Positions 56,673 to 64,000 of a stretch of DNA of 64,000 nt are shown here, in pieces (the first letter of the stretch is position 1; each line of letters begins with the position of its first letter). A model generated the notes under the pieces. It ran no database searches. It had not been told where the DNA came from and saw only the letters and a program-made list of their open reading frames with translations. Both the position numbers and the translations under genes were made by a program. Source of the stretch: Ancylobacter lacus (GTDB taxonomy: Bacteria > Pseudomonadota > Alphaproteobacteria > Rhizobiales > Xanthobacteraceae); contig NZ_JAHBGE010000047.1 in assembly GCF_018390635.1 (NCBI RefSeq), positions 115,834-179,833 of the forward strand. Reading direction: 5' to 3'.

Positions 56673-57596
56673 ATGAAGCTTGGGGAACTGGGAACCGGCG
56701 CCCTGCGTGGGGCCGGCGCGCGCGCGGCGGCGTTCGGCCTCCTCGCCCTGGCACTGGCGGGCTGCGGCGGCGGCACCGGCGGCGGCACCGATGTCGGGCC
56801 GATGGGCGCGGGCGGCAAGGACGGGCAGGGCCTGTTCGGCTCGCAGATGCAGACCACCACCGTCGCACCGACCAGCTCCCCCGGGCAGGAGGAATTCGAC
56901 CCCCGCCAGTACAGCTGCCCCAAGGTGGAAGTGCGCGGCGGCGCCGCCGCCTGGCAGGTGACCGACAAGGCCGATGGCGGCCTGCGCTACCAGGCCACGC
57001 TCGGCCAGTCCGCGCGGGAATGCATCTTCGCCCGCCCCAACATGACCATGCGCGTCGGCATACAGGGCCGGGTGCTGGTCGGCGCCAAGGGCGGCCCCGG
57101 CTCGCTCACCGTGCCGCTCCGGGTCGCCGTGGTGCAGGAAGGGCCGAGCCCCAAGCCGATCTGGACCAAGCTCTACACCGTGCCGGTGCAGATCGGCGCC
57201 TCGGAAACCCAGGTCGATTTCAGCCTGGTGGCCGACGATGTCAGCTTCCCGCTGCCGCAGCCCGGCGAGCTGGAAGACTACATCGTCTATCTCGGCTTCG
57301 ATTCGCAGGCTGGCTCCGCCGAGGCCAAGGCCAAGCCGGCGCGGTCGCGCCCGGCCAAGCCGGCGGCGCAGAAGCCGAAGCCGGTGGCGCAGGAACCGGC
57401 CAGCGAGCCGCCCGCCGCGCCGGCTTCCGCACCCGCCGCCGCGCCGGCCGCCAGCGCGCCGCAGGCCGCACCGGCGCAGCCGGCCGCCCAGCCCGCGGCA
57501 ACGCCGGCACCGACCGCCACCACCACCCAGCCGGCGACGACGCCGCAGCAGTGGATCGGCGCCCCCGCGCCGGCGACCGGCGGCTTCTCGCAGTAA
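56673..57596 (+). CDS. Putative lipoprotein with Ala/Pro-rich tail
   Basis: A 307-aa protein that I do not recognise. The N-terminus has a lipobox (LALALAGC, Cys 31), so it is expected to be lipid-anchored. Residues about 75-205 form a folded domain with FDPRQYSCPKVEVRGG, a second Cys in SARECIFAR, and beta-rich strands (VGIQGRVLVGAKGGPGSLTVPLRVAVVQE). From about 215 the sequence is Lys/Ala/Pro repetitive (KPARSRPAKPAAQKPKP...). GGGGAG precedes the ATG at 56673. Upstream lies a 17-bp tandem repeat. Function unknown; similar proteins follow M16 peptidases in related genomes as far as I recall. Confidence 0.65.
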   Translation: MKLGELGTGALRGAGARAAAFGLLALALAGCGGGTGGGTDVGPMGAGGKDGQGLFGSQMQTTTVAPTSSPGQEEFDPRQYSCPKVEVRGGAAAWQVTDKADGGLRYQATLGQSARECIFARPNMTMRVGIQGRVLVGAKGGPGSLTVPLRVAVVQEGPSPKPIWTKLYTVPVQIGASETQVDFSLVADDVSFPLPQPGELEDYIVYLGFDSQAGSAEAKAKPARSRPAKPAAQKPKPVAQEPASEPPAAPASAPAAAPAASAPQAAPAQPAAQPAATPAPTATTTQPATTPQQWIGAPAPATGGFSQ

Positions 57597-57692
57597 GGCT
57601 TTTGCCCTCGCCACACGGCCGGGCGCCGCCCCGCGCGGCGCCCGGCCCGGCAGGCCGATCCGCCTCGACCGCGGGCCGATCGGCGGCCGGGC

Positions 57693-59123
57693 CTAATGCT
57701 CGCCGCCGCCGCGCAGATGGCCGCGCCGCACCCGCTCGACGAAGCTCCAGATCGCCAGCGCCACCACCGGCACCGCCGCCGCCGTCGCCAGCCCGACATC
57801 GACATGCAGGCCCATGGCCTCCAGCCGGGCGTGCAGGCCTTCCATGACATAGTGGAAGATGCTGATGACGTAGTAGGTGATGGCCGCGACCGAGAGCCCC
57901 TCCACGGTCTGCTGCAGCCGCAGCTGCATGCGGGTGCGCTCGTTCATGCTGCGGAGCAGGTCGCGATTCTGCTGTTCCAGCTCGACATCGACCCGGGTGC
58001 GCAGCAGGTTGGCGGCGCTCGACAGCTTCATCGAGAGATTGGCCTGCCGCTGCTCGATGCCCTGGCAGGTGCGCATGGCCGGCTGCATCCGCCGGGCGAG
58101 GAACTGCTGCAGGGTGGGAAAGCCGGAGACCGGGCGCTCGCCAATGTGCTTCAGCCGCTCCTCGACGATCTCCTCATAGGCGCGGCTGGCGCCGAAGCGG
58201 AACAGCGAGGCCGCCGCGTCCGCCTCCAGCTCGGCGGCGAGGCCGGTCAGCTCGTCGAGCAGGCGGCGGTTCTCCGCCAGCCCCTCGGTGTTCTTCATGG
58301 TCGAGGTCAGGGCGCCGAGCCGCCCCTCCATCTGCGCCACCCGCGGCGCGAGGCGCTGGGCCTCGGGCAGGCCGAGCAAGGCGAGGGTGCGGTAGGTCTC
58401 GATTTCCAGCACCCGCTGGATCAGCGCGCCGGCGGCGTCCGCCGTCATGCCGCGGTCGCGCAGCAGGATGCGGATGAAGCCGGCGGCGTCGGGCTGGAAG
58501 TCGGTCGCGATCTCGGCAAGGCCGTCCTCCACATCGGCGCGCGCCAGGCTGGCGCGGTCGAACAGCCGCTCCAGCGGCAGCGCGTCGGAGGTGTCGGTCA
58601 CGAGCTGGAGGTCGATCGCCACCAGCAGCGGGCCGGGCTGCGGCACCTCGCAGAAGGTGGGGCCGAAGCTGCCGGACGACGGCTGGAACGGCAGCCCGCC
58701 GAGGGTCAGGTCCTCGCTGGGCAGCTCCCAGGTGTAGGTGGTGAACTCGGCGTGGCGCTCCCAGCGCACGGTGGCGCCGCCGAAGGCAACCCGATGCTGC
58801 TTGGCGTCGCGAGCCGGGCCGGGCTGGCCGCGCGCCGCGCACAGCGCGGCGAAGGCGGCGCGGTCGGCCAGCGCCTGCGGCCGGTCGACGATGAACGCCA
58901 TGTGGAAGATCCGGGCCGGCGTGTGCACCGGCACGAAGGGGCGGGCGTGCAGCTCGCCCAGCACCGCGGCGCGCAGCGGGTGCGGCGTCAGCGCGTCGCG
59001 GCGGCCGGCCGGCAGCGCCACGCCCTTGGCGGCGGGGGTCCCGGCCGTGGCGGGGGCAGCGGCGGGGGCGGCGGGCACGCCGGCGGGCGGCGGCGTAGTT
59101 CCCTTTTCGGCCTCGGTCGACAC
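57693..59123 (-). CDS. DUF3422 family membrane protein
   Basis: A 476-aa protein of unknown function. Low-complexity Ala/Pro N-terminus (about residues 1-40), then HPLRAAVLGELHARPFVPVHTPARIFHMAF, the family's N-terminal block. A helical middle region follows (LTSTMKNTEGLAENRRLLDELTGLAAELEADAA, coiled-coil-like), and two C-terminal membrane segments (LSVAAITYYVISIFHYVMEGL and VGLATAAAVPVVALAIWSFV). This layout fits DUF3422 (PF11902). The start is a GTG at 59123 with GGAGGA upstream; the frame back to 59219 lacks support. Monocistronic, divergent from the hydrolase. Confidence 0.8.
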   Translation of the reverse strand: MSTEAEKGTTPPPAGVPAAPAAAPATAGTPAAKGVALPAGRRDALTPHPLRAAVLGELHARPFVPVHTPARIFHMAFIVDRPQALADRAAFAALCAARGQPGPARDAKQHRVAFGGATVRWERHAEFTTYTWELPSEDLTLGGLPFQPSSGSFGPTFCEVPQPGPLLVAIDLQLVTDTSDALPLERLFDRASLARADVEDGLAEIATDFQPDAAGFIRILLRDRGMTADAAGALIQRVLEIETYRTLALLGLPEAQRLAPRVAQMEGRLGALTSTMKNTEGLAENRRLLDELTGLAAELEADAAASLFRFGASRAYEEIVEERLKHIGERPVSGFPTLQQFLARRMQPAMRTCQGIEQRQANLSMKLSSAANLLRTRVDVELEQQNRDLLRSMNERTRMQLRLQQTVEGLSVAAITYYVISIFHYVMEGLHARLEAMGLHVDVGLATAAAVPVVALAIWSFVERVRRGHLRGGGEH

Positions 59124-59437
59124 GACGCTCCTCCCGCTCCTGTGCGGATTCCACCGAGGGTGCCGGGAGAACGGCACCGAGGGAACCCAGCCTGCCCCTT
59201 CTCGGTTGCACGGCGGCACGGCCGTGGCAAGCCGGGTCAGGCGCGGCGCATTGCAGCCGCGACGGCAGCCGCGCCGGTGACGGACCCACGGGGTCGGCGC
59301 GGTGCCGGGATGATGTTGCGGCGAAGCCTCAGCCGCCCCGCTTCGCCCGTGGCCGGCGCGAAAGCGGTTGCGCGGCGGGGGGCGGCAGGGGAAAGAAGAG
59401 GGTTATGATGCAAGGGGTTCCGCCAAGAGGTCTGGCA

Positions 59438-60247
59438 ATGAAGCGCTCCACCCGCGCCTGTTTCCTGCTGATGCTCGCGGCGGCCTTTCTCGCTCTCGTC
59501 CTGCCCGGCACCCGCGCCGAGGCGGCGACCCGGCCGGCGGCGGCCGCCAGCGGCGCGCCGCGGGTCTATCTGATGCGCGGCCTCGCCAACATCTTCTCGC
59601 TCGGCATGGACGACCTCGCCGCCAAGCTGCAGGCGCGCGGCATCGTCGCCACCGTGCATTCCTATGCCGACTGGCAGAGCGTCGCCGCCGCCGCGGAAAA
59701 GGCCGCCAAGGCCGGCCGGCGCGCCACCCCGGTGGTGGTCATCGGCCACTCGCTCGGCGCCGACGCCGCGGTGAACATGGCCAACACGCTGGTGGCGGAT
59801 GGCGTGCCGGTGCCGCTGGTCGTCACCTTCGATCCCATCACCCCGCCGGTGGCCTCGGCCAAGATCGGCAAGCTGGTGAATTATTACCAGGGCACCGGCG
59901 CCGGCAAGCGCATCACCGGCGGCCGGGTGAGCAACATCGATCTCACCCTCACCGGGGTCGACCATTTCAGCATCGACAAGGTCGCCTCGGTGCACGACCA
60001 GATCATCGCGATGATCGTCGCCAAGCCGCGGCCGGCGGTGCGCCAGCGCCCACGTCCGACGGTCGCACCGGCGGAAGGCGCCGCCCCCGCCCCGACCTCG
60101 CAGGCCCCGGCCTCGCCGGCTCCGGCGGGCGCCGCGCCCGCCCCGACCGCGAGCCTGCCGGAAAGCCCCGCCGCCAGCACACCCACCGCCAGCGCGGTGC
60201 CGGCGGCGGCTCCGGCGGGCGCCCTCAAGACCGCCGCGCCGATGTGA
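59438..60247 (+). CDS. Exported alpha/beta hydrolase (lipase-like)
   Basis: A 269-aa protein with signal peptide (MKRSTRACFLLMLAAAFLALVLPGTRAEA). The alpha/beta core (about residues 42-195) has the nucleophile elbow VIGHSLGADAA (Ser), an acid in LVVTFDPITPP and a late His in TGVDHFSIDKV, a full triad. The substrate is unknown. The last 70 residues are Ala/Pro-rich and probably disordered. AAGAGG precedes the ATG at 59438. It is convergent to glcF. Confidence 0.75.
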   Translation: MKRSTRACFLLMLAAAFLALVLPGTRAEAATRPAAAASGAPRVYLMRGLANIFSLGMDDLAAKLQARGIVATVHSYADWQSVAAAAEKAAKAGRRATPVVVIGHSLGADAAVNMANTLVADGVPVPLVVTFDPITPPVASAKIGKLVNYYQGTGAGKRITGGRVSNIDLTLTGVDHFSIDKVASVHDQIIAMIVAKPRPAVRQRPRPTVAPAEGAAPAPTSQAPASPAPAGAAPAPTASLPESPAASTPTASAVPAAAPAGALKTAAPM

Positions 60248-60349
60248 GGCGCCCCGGCGCCTTCGCCACGGACGCCCCGGCGCGCGCAAGACCGCGCCGT
60301 CGCCGCGCAGCGGCCGGCGCGCCCCGTGGCGCTGCCGGCCTCGCCCCGT

Positions 60350-61669
60350 TCAGGCCGCCGCCGCCACCCCGGCCAGCAGCGCCGGCTTCGGCCCGCCGGT
60401 GGCCCAGTCGATCAGTTCCACCGTGTGCAGCACCGGAATCGCGGTGCCGCCGCCGATCTGGGTCATGCAGCCGATATTGCCGGTGGCGATGAGCTGCGGC
60501 TCGGTGCGCTCGATGTTCGCCACCTTGCGGGCCCGCAGCCGGCCGGCGATTTCCGGCTGGAGGATGTTGTAGGTGCCGGCGGAACCGCAGCACAGATGGC
60601 CTTCGGCCGGCTCCAGCACGGTGAAGCCCATGCGCGCCAGCAGCGCCTTGGGCGCGGTGCGGATCTTCTGGCCGTGCTGCAGCGAGCAGGCGGCGTGGTA
60701 GGCCACCCTGAGGCCGGCCGGGATCACCGGGGCCGGCAGCTCCCGGTCGGCGAGGAACTCGCTGATGTCCTTCGCCAGCGCCGACACCCGCGCCGCCTTC
60801 GCGGCATAGGCCGGCTCCAGCCGCAGCATGTGGCCGTAATCCTTGATGGTGGTGCCGCAGCCGGAGGTGTTGACGAGGATGGCGTCGAGCCCCTCGCCCT
60901 CGATCTCGCGGGTCCAGGCGTCGACATTGGCGCGGGCGCTGGCCAGCGCCATCTCCTCGCGGCCCATATGGTGGGTGAGGGAACCGCAGCAGCCCCCGCC
61001 GGCGGGGCGCACCACCTCGACGCCGAGCCGGTTCAGCAGGCGGATGGTGGCCTCGTCGATCTCCGGCCGCAGCACCGGCTGGGCGCAGCCGTCCAGCAGG
61101 GCGACCCGGGCCCGGCGCGGGCCGGCGGCGGGAAAGCGGGCGACCCCCTCGGTGGCGGAGCGCCCGGCCGGCCGGCCGGGGGCGAGCTTCAGCATCGCCG
61201 CCAGCGGGCGCAGCGCCGCGACCCCTTCCAGCGCGCCGGCGAAGGGCTTCGCCAGCATCGCGCCGGCCAGCGCCAGCCGCATGCGGCCGCGGCTCGGCAG
61301 CACCTGCGCCAGCAGGGCGCGCATCAGCCGGTCCGCCAGCGGGCGGCGATAGGTGGTCTCGACATGGGCGCGGGCGGTGTCGACCAGGTGCATGTAGTGC
61401 ACGCCGGAGGGGCAGGTGGTCATGCAGGAGAGGCAGGAGAGGCAGCGGTCGATGTGCTTCACCACCTCCGGCGTCGCCGGGCGGTCGTTCTCCAGCATGT
61501 CCTTGATGAGGTAGATGCGCCCGCGCGGCGAATCCAGCTCGTCGCCGAGCAGCACATAGGTCGGGCAGGTGGCGGTGCAGAAGCCGCAATGCACGCAGGC
61601 CCGCAGCACCTGCTCGGCATCGGCGATGTGCGGGTCGGCGAGCTGGGCGAGGGAGAAATGGGTCTGCAT
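60350..61669 (-). CDS. glcF: Glycolate oxidase iron-sulfur subunit GlcF
   Basis: Electron-transfer subunit (439 aa) of the glycolate oxidase complex, which turns glycolate to glyoxylate in the cytoplasm/membrane. Two 4Fe-4S sites: CVHCGFCTATCP (about residues 25-36) and CLSCLSCMTTCP (about residues 76-87). Two CCG domains follow (GGGCCGSLTHH and GHLCCGSAGTYN). ATG at 61669, five bases after the glcE stop. No glcD is seen in the window. Confidence 0.92.
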   Translation of the reverse strand: MQTHFSLAQLADPHIADAEQVLRACVHCGFCTATCPTYVLLGDELDSPRGRIYLIKDMLENDRPATPEVVKHIDRCLSCLSCMTTCPSGVHYMHLVDTARAHVETTYRRPLADRLMRALLAQVLPSRGRMRLALAGAMLAKPFAGALEGVAALRPLAAMLKLAPGRPAGRSATEGVARFPAAGPRRARVALLDGCAQPVLRPEIDEATIRLLNRLGVEVVRPAGGGCCGSLTHHMGREEMALASARANVDAWTREIEGEGLDAILVNTSGCGTTIKDYGHMLRLEPAYAAKAARVSALAKDISEFLADRELPAPVIPAGLRVAYHAACSLQHGQKIRTAPKALLARMGFTVLEPAEGHLCCGSAGTYNILQPEIAGRLRARKVANIERTEPQLIATGNIGCMTQIGGGTAIPVLHTVELIDWATGGPKPALLAGVAAAA

Positions 61670-61674
61670 CGCGC

Positions 61675-62916
61675 TCACACTCCCGCATACATGCGGCCGG
61701 GGTTCAGCACCCGGCCGGGATCGAAACCATGCTTCATCCGCCGCACCAGCGCGCCGGTCACGGCGTCCAGCGGCTCGAACACCTCGGTCGCGGCGCGGGC
61801 GGCGCGGCCGGCCCGCAGCAGCGTGGCGTGGCCACCGCTCTGGCCGCCGGCGGGGGCCAGCGCGGCGCGCAGCCGCTCCGCCTCGGGTTCGCCATCGGGC
61901 ATCTCGACCCACACCAGCCCGCCGGCCCAGTCGTAGAAGACCCGCCCGCCCAGCGCCCGGGCGGCCGCGCCCACCGCCGGGCCGTGCAGCGGCGCGGTCG
62001 AGACCTTCCACACCGCCGGGGCGGCGTCGGGGTCGCCGCCCGGCGGCAGGGCGAAGGGCAGCGCGTCGCGCACCGCCGCCCAGAAAGCCAGCGAGCCAGC
62101 CTCGTCCAGCGCGCCCAGCGCGCCGAACCCCCGCAGCAGACCCTCCAGCTTGTCCCGCCGGTGCAGGATGGAGGGCTTCACCCCCTCCAGCCGCAGCGCC
62201 GTGACCGCCCGGCCCGGCGCGCCGAGCGCGGGAACCAGCGCGGCGATGTCCGCCGGAAGATGCGCGGCGCCGGACACGTCGTAATAGGAGCCCACCGCCG
62301 CGCTCATCGCCTTCGCCGCCGCGGCGTCGTCGAGGCCGAACAGCAGCAGCGTCTCCACCGTCTCCGGGCGCGGCAGCACCTTGATGGTGATCTCGCTGAA
62401 GGCGGCAAGCGTGCCGTAGGAGCCGGCGAGGCCGCGCGGCAGGTCGTAGCCGGTGACGTTCTTCACCACCCGGCCGCCGGCCTTGAAGGCCTCGCCCCGG
62501 CCGGAGACGGCGCGCAGGCCGAGCGCGTGGTCGCGCGCGGCGCCGGCGCTGGGGCGGCGCGGCCCGGCGAGGTTGCAGGCCATCAGCCCGCCCAGCGTGC
62601 CCTCCCCCGCCGGGCGGCCGAGCAGCGGGCCATGGTCCATCGGCTCGAACGCCATCATCTGGTTGGCCTCCGCCAGCAGCGCCTCGATCTGCGCCACCGG
62701 CGTGCCGGCGCCGGCGCTGAGCACCAGCTCGGCCGGCTCGTAGAGCCGCACGCCGCTGAGGGCGGCAAGCTCCAGCGTCACGTCGCCCTGGGTGGCGCGG
62801 CCGAGGGCGCGCTTGGAGCCGGTGCCGACCACATCGAGCGGGCGGCTCTCCGAAACGGCCCAGCGCACGGCCTCGGCCAACTCGGCCTCGTCGCGCGGGC
62901 ACAGGCGATCGGTCAT
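61675..62916 (-). CDS. glcE: Glycolate oxidase FAD-binding subunit GlcE
   Basis: Second flavin subunit (413 aa) of glycolate oxidase. FAD-binding (PCMH-type) motifs: VVGTGSKRALGR, GTLGGLMACNLAGPRRPSAGAARDHALGLRAVSGRGE (about residues 105-143) and GGRVVKNVTGYDLPRGLAGSYG. The C-terminus ends FDPGRVLNPGRMYAGV as expected. I chose the ATG at 62916, preceded by GGGAG with an 8-base spacer; the GTG at 62925 is too close to that site. It lies 22 bases after the deaminase gene, which occupies the place where glcD would be expected. Confidence 0.9.
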   Translation of the reverse strand: MTDRLCPRDEAELAEAVRWAVSESRPLDVVGTGSKRALGRATQGDVTLELAALSGVRLYEPAELVLSAGAGTPVAQIEALLAEANQMMAFEPMDHGPLLGRPAGEGTLGGLMACNLAGPRRPSAGAARDHALGLRAVSGRGEAFKAGGRVVKNVTGYDLPRGLAGSYGTLAAFSEITIKVLPRPETVETLLLFGLDDAAAAKAMSAAVGSYYDVSGAAHLPADIAALVPALGAPGRAVTALRLEGVKPSILHRRDKLEGLLRGFGALGALDEAGSLAFWAAVRDALPFALPPGGDPDAAPAVWKVSTAPLHGPAVGAAARALGGRVFYDWAGGLVWVEMPDGEPEAERLRAALAPAGGQSGGHATLLRAGRAARAATEVFEPLDAVTGALVRRMKHGFDPGRVLNPGRMYAGV

Positions 62917-62938
62917 GCGGTTCACTCCCTGGCGTTTC

Positions 62939-64000
62939 TCATTGCGCCAGCGCCGCGAGACGCGCGGCGTGGCGGTTGTGCTCGGCGATCACCGCCGGCA
63001 GGTCGAGCGTGGCGAGGCGGCCCTCGGCGACGATCACCTCGCCGCCGACCACGGTGAGGTCGGCGCGGTGCGGCCCGCAGAACACCGTGGCCGCCACCGG
63101 GTCGGACAGGCCGCCGGCAAAGGCGAGGTCGTCCAGCCGCAGCGCGAAGAAATCGGCGCAGCGGCCGGGCTCCAGCGCGCCGATGTCGGCCCGCCCCAGC
63201 ACCGCCGCCCCGCCCAGCGTCGCCAGCTCCAGCGCCTCGCGGGCGCTCATCCACTCGCCGTCGCGGGAGGGATCGGAGGTGGAGAGCGTGGTGTCCGGCC
63301 CTTCCGGCGGGCGCAGCGCGATCCTGAGCCGGGCCAGCAGCATGGCCTGGCGCGCCTCGGCGAGGAGATGGTTGCCGTCGTTGGAGGCGGAGCCGTCGAC
63401 CCCGAGCCCCACCTTCACCCCGGCGGCGCGATAGGCCCGCACCGGGGCGATGCCGGAGGCGAGCCGCATGTTCGAGCAGGGGCAGTGGCACACCCCGGCT
63501 CCCGAGCCGGCAAAGCAGGCGATCTCGTGCGCGTTCACATGCACCGCATGGGCGAACCACACATCCGGGCCGAGCCAGCCCAGCTCCTCCATATAGGCCA
63601 CCGGCCGCTTGCCGAAGCGCTCCAGCGTGTAGCGTTCCTCGTCGACGGTTTCGGCGAGGTGGGTGTGCAGCCGCACGCCATGGCGGCGTGCCATCGCCGC
63701 GCTCTCGCGCATCAGTTCCGCCGAGACCGAGAAGGGCGAGCACGGCGCCAGCGCGATCTGCAGCCGCGCCCCGGGGCGGGGATCGTGATAGGCGGCGATC
63801 ACCCGCTCGCAATCGGCGAGAATGGCGTCCTCCGCCTCGACGCAGTCGTCCGGCGGCAGGCCGCCGCGGGATTCGCCCAGCGACATCGACCCGCGCGAGA
63901 CCATGAAGCGCAGCCCGATCTCGCGCGCCGCGGCGATCTGGTCGTCCACCCGGCAGCCATTGCGGAAGACATAGGCGTGGTCGAACGCGGTGGTGCAGCC
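62939..64000 (-). CDS. 8-oxoguanine deaminase-like amidohydrolase (5' truncated)
   Basis: C-terminal 353 codons of a metal-dependent deaminase of the AtzB/TrzN/8-oxoguanine group; the start lies beyond the right edge. Visible features are MVSRGSMSLGESRGGLPPD (typical of 8-oxoguanine deaminase), the metal ligands HTHLAE and HAVHVN, and the catalytic Asp in GVDGSASNDGNHLL. The enzyme would convert 8-oxoguanine to urate; hydroxyatrazine-type substrates are also possible in this group. Same strand and only 22 bases before glcE, so co-transcription is likely. Confidence 0.85.
   Translation of the reverse strand, partial: GCTTAFDHAYVFRNGCRVDDQIAAAREIGLRFMVSRGSMSLGESRGGLPPDDCVEAEDAILADCERVIAAYHDPRPGARLQIALAPCSPFSVSAELMRESAAMARRHGVRLHTHLAETVDEERYTLERFGKRPVAYMEELGWLGPDVWFAHAVHVNAHEIACFAGSGAGVCHCPCSNMRLASGIAPVRAYRAAGVKVGLGVDGSASNDGNHLLAEARQAMLLARLRIALRPPEGPDTTLSTSDPSRDGEWMSAREALELATLGGAAVLGRADIGALEPGRCADFFALRLDDLAFAGGLSDPVAATVFCGPHRADLTVVGGEVIVAEGRLATLDLPAVIAEHNRHAARLAALAQ

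Noticed and set aside
60350-62902. One 850-codon minus frame fusing glcE and glcF
   Set aside because: The upstream part is an out-of-frame Arg/Gly-rich reading of glcE. True glcE ends at 61675 and glcF starts at 61669 with its own start; no fusion.

Overview
The window reads as ordinary chromosome from a high-GC alphaproteobacterium of the order Hyphomicrobiales (Rhizobiales), most like the Xanthobacteraceae group. This is inferred from gene order and protein families: fur-plsC-miaB-phoH-ybeY-corC-lnt-HTH-metK-trmB, a RegB/RegA redox pair, a candidate EcfG-type stress promoter, DUF3422, and an lspA-associated pair of M16 peptidases. I see no rRNA, tRNA, CRISPR array, insertion sequence, prophage or plasmid function. 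No gene-free stretch exceeds about 300 bases.

Layout. 1-6174: a phosphate block, phoR (5' cut)-pstS-pstC-pstA-pstB-phoU-phoB, opened by a three-unit Pho box. 6313-8590 (minus): intracellular PHB depolymerase and an orphan glycosyltransferase. 8781-10905: regB and regA. 10945-18307: adenosine kinase, murJ, trpS, a universal stress protein, a second orphan glycosyltransferase, an Nfu-type Fe-S protein, tsaB-rimI. 18376-28534: the long fur-to-trmB housekeeping run, with several stop/start overlaps and a low-GC patch around the HTH regulator before metK. 28550-31387: a candidate EcfG promoter, a DUF883 stress protein, a small membrane protein and an exported TPR protein. 31642-37140 (minus): a secreted four-cysteine protein, an MFS transporter, cytochrome c, and a PTP-HD-tag-ygfZ group. 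37294-43057: dihydroorotase, a RidA-like protein, truA (minus) and polA. 43059-44383: a palindromic intergenic repeat, a terminator, two nearly identical tandem genes for tiny exported proteins, and an Ohr/OsmC protein. 44650-52541: HAD phosphatase, ribF, a divergent LysR/quinone oxidoreductase pair, ileS, lspA. 52643-56408: a DUF3035-like exported protein and two M16 peptidases. 56673-60247: a lipoprotein, DUF3422, and an exported alpha/beta hydrolase. 60350-64000 (minus): glcF, glcE and a 5'-cut 8-oxoguanine deaminase-like gene.

How the genes work together. PhoR/PhoB sense and drive the Pst transporter. The fur-trmB run joins membrane assembly (PlsC, Lnt, CorC), RNA maturation (MiaB, YbeY, TrmB) and methyl-donor supply (MetK). 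lspA, the DUF3035-like protein and the M16 pair form an envelope-biogenesis stretch. GlcEF would need a GlcD from outside the window.

I did not find a clearly new multi-gene system. The most novel-looking items are the twin small exported proteins, the stress-promoter/DUF883/TPR cluster, the low-GC metK-linked regulator and the DUF3035-like protein. Start codons were chosen from visible ribosome-binding sites and family N-termini; all family names come from recognition of motifs, not from a database search.
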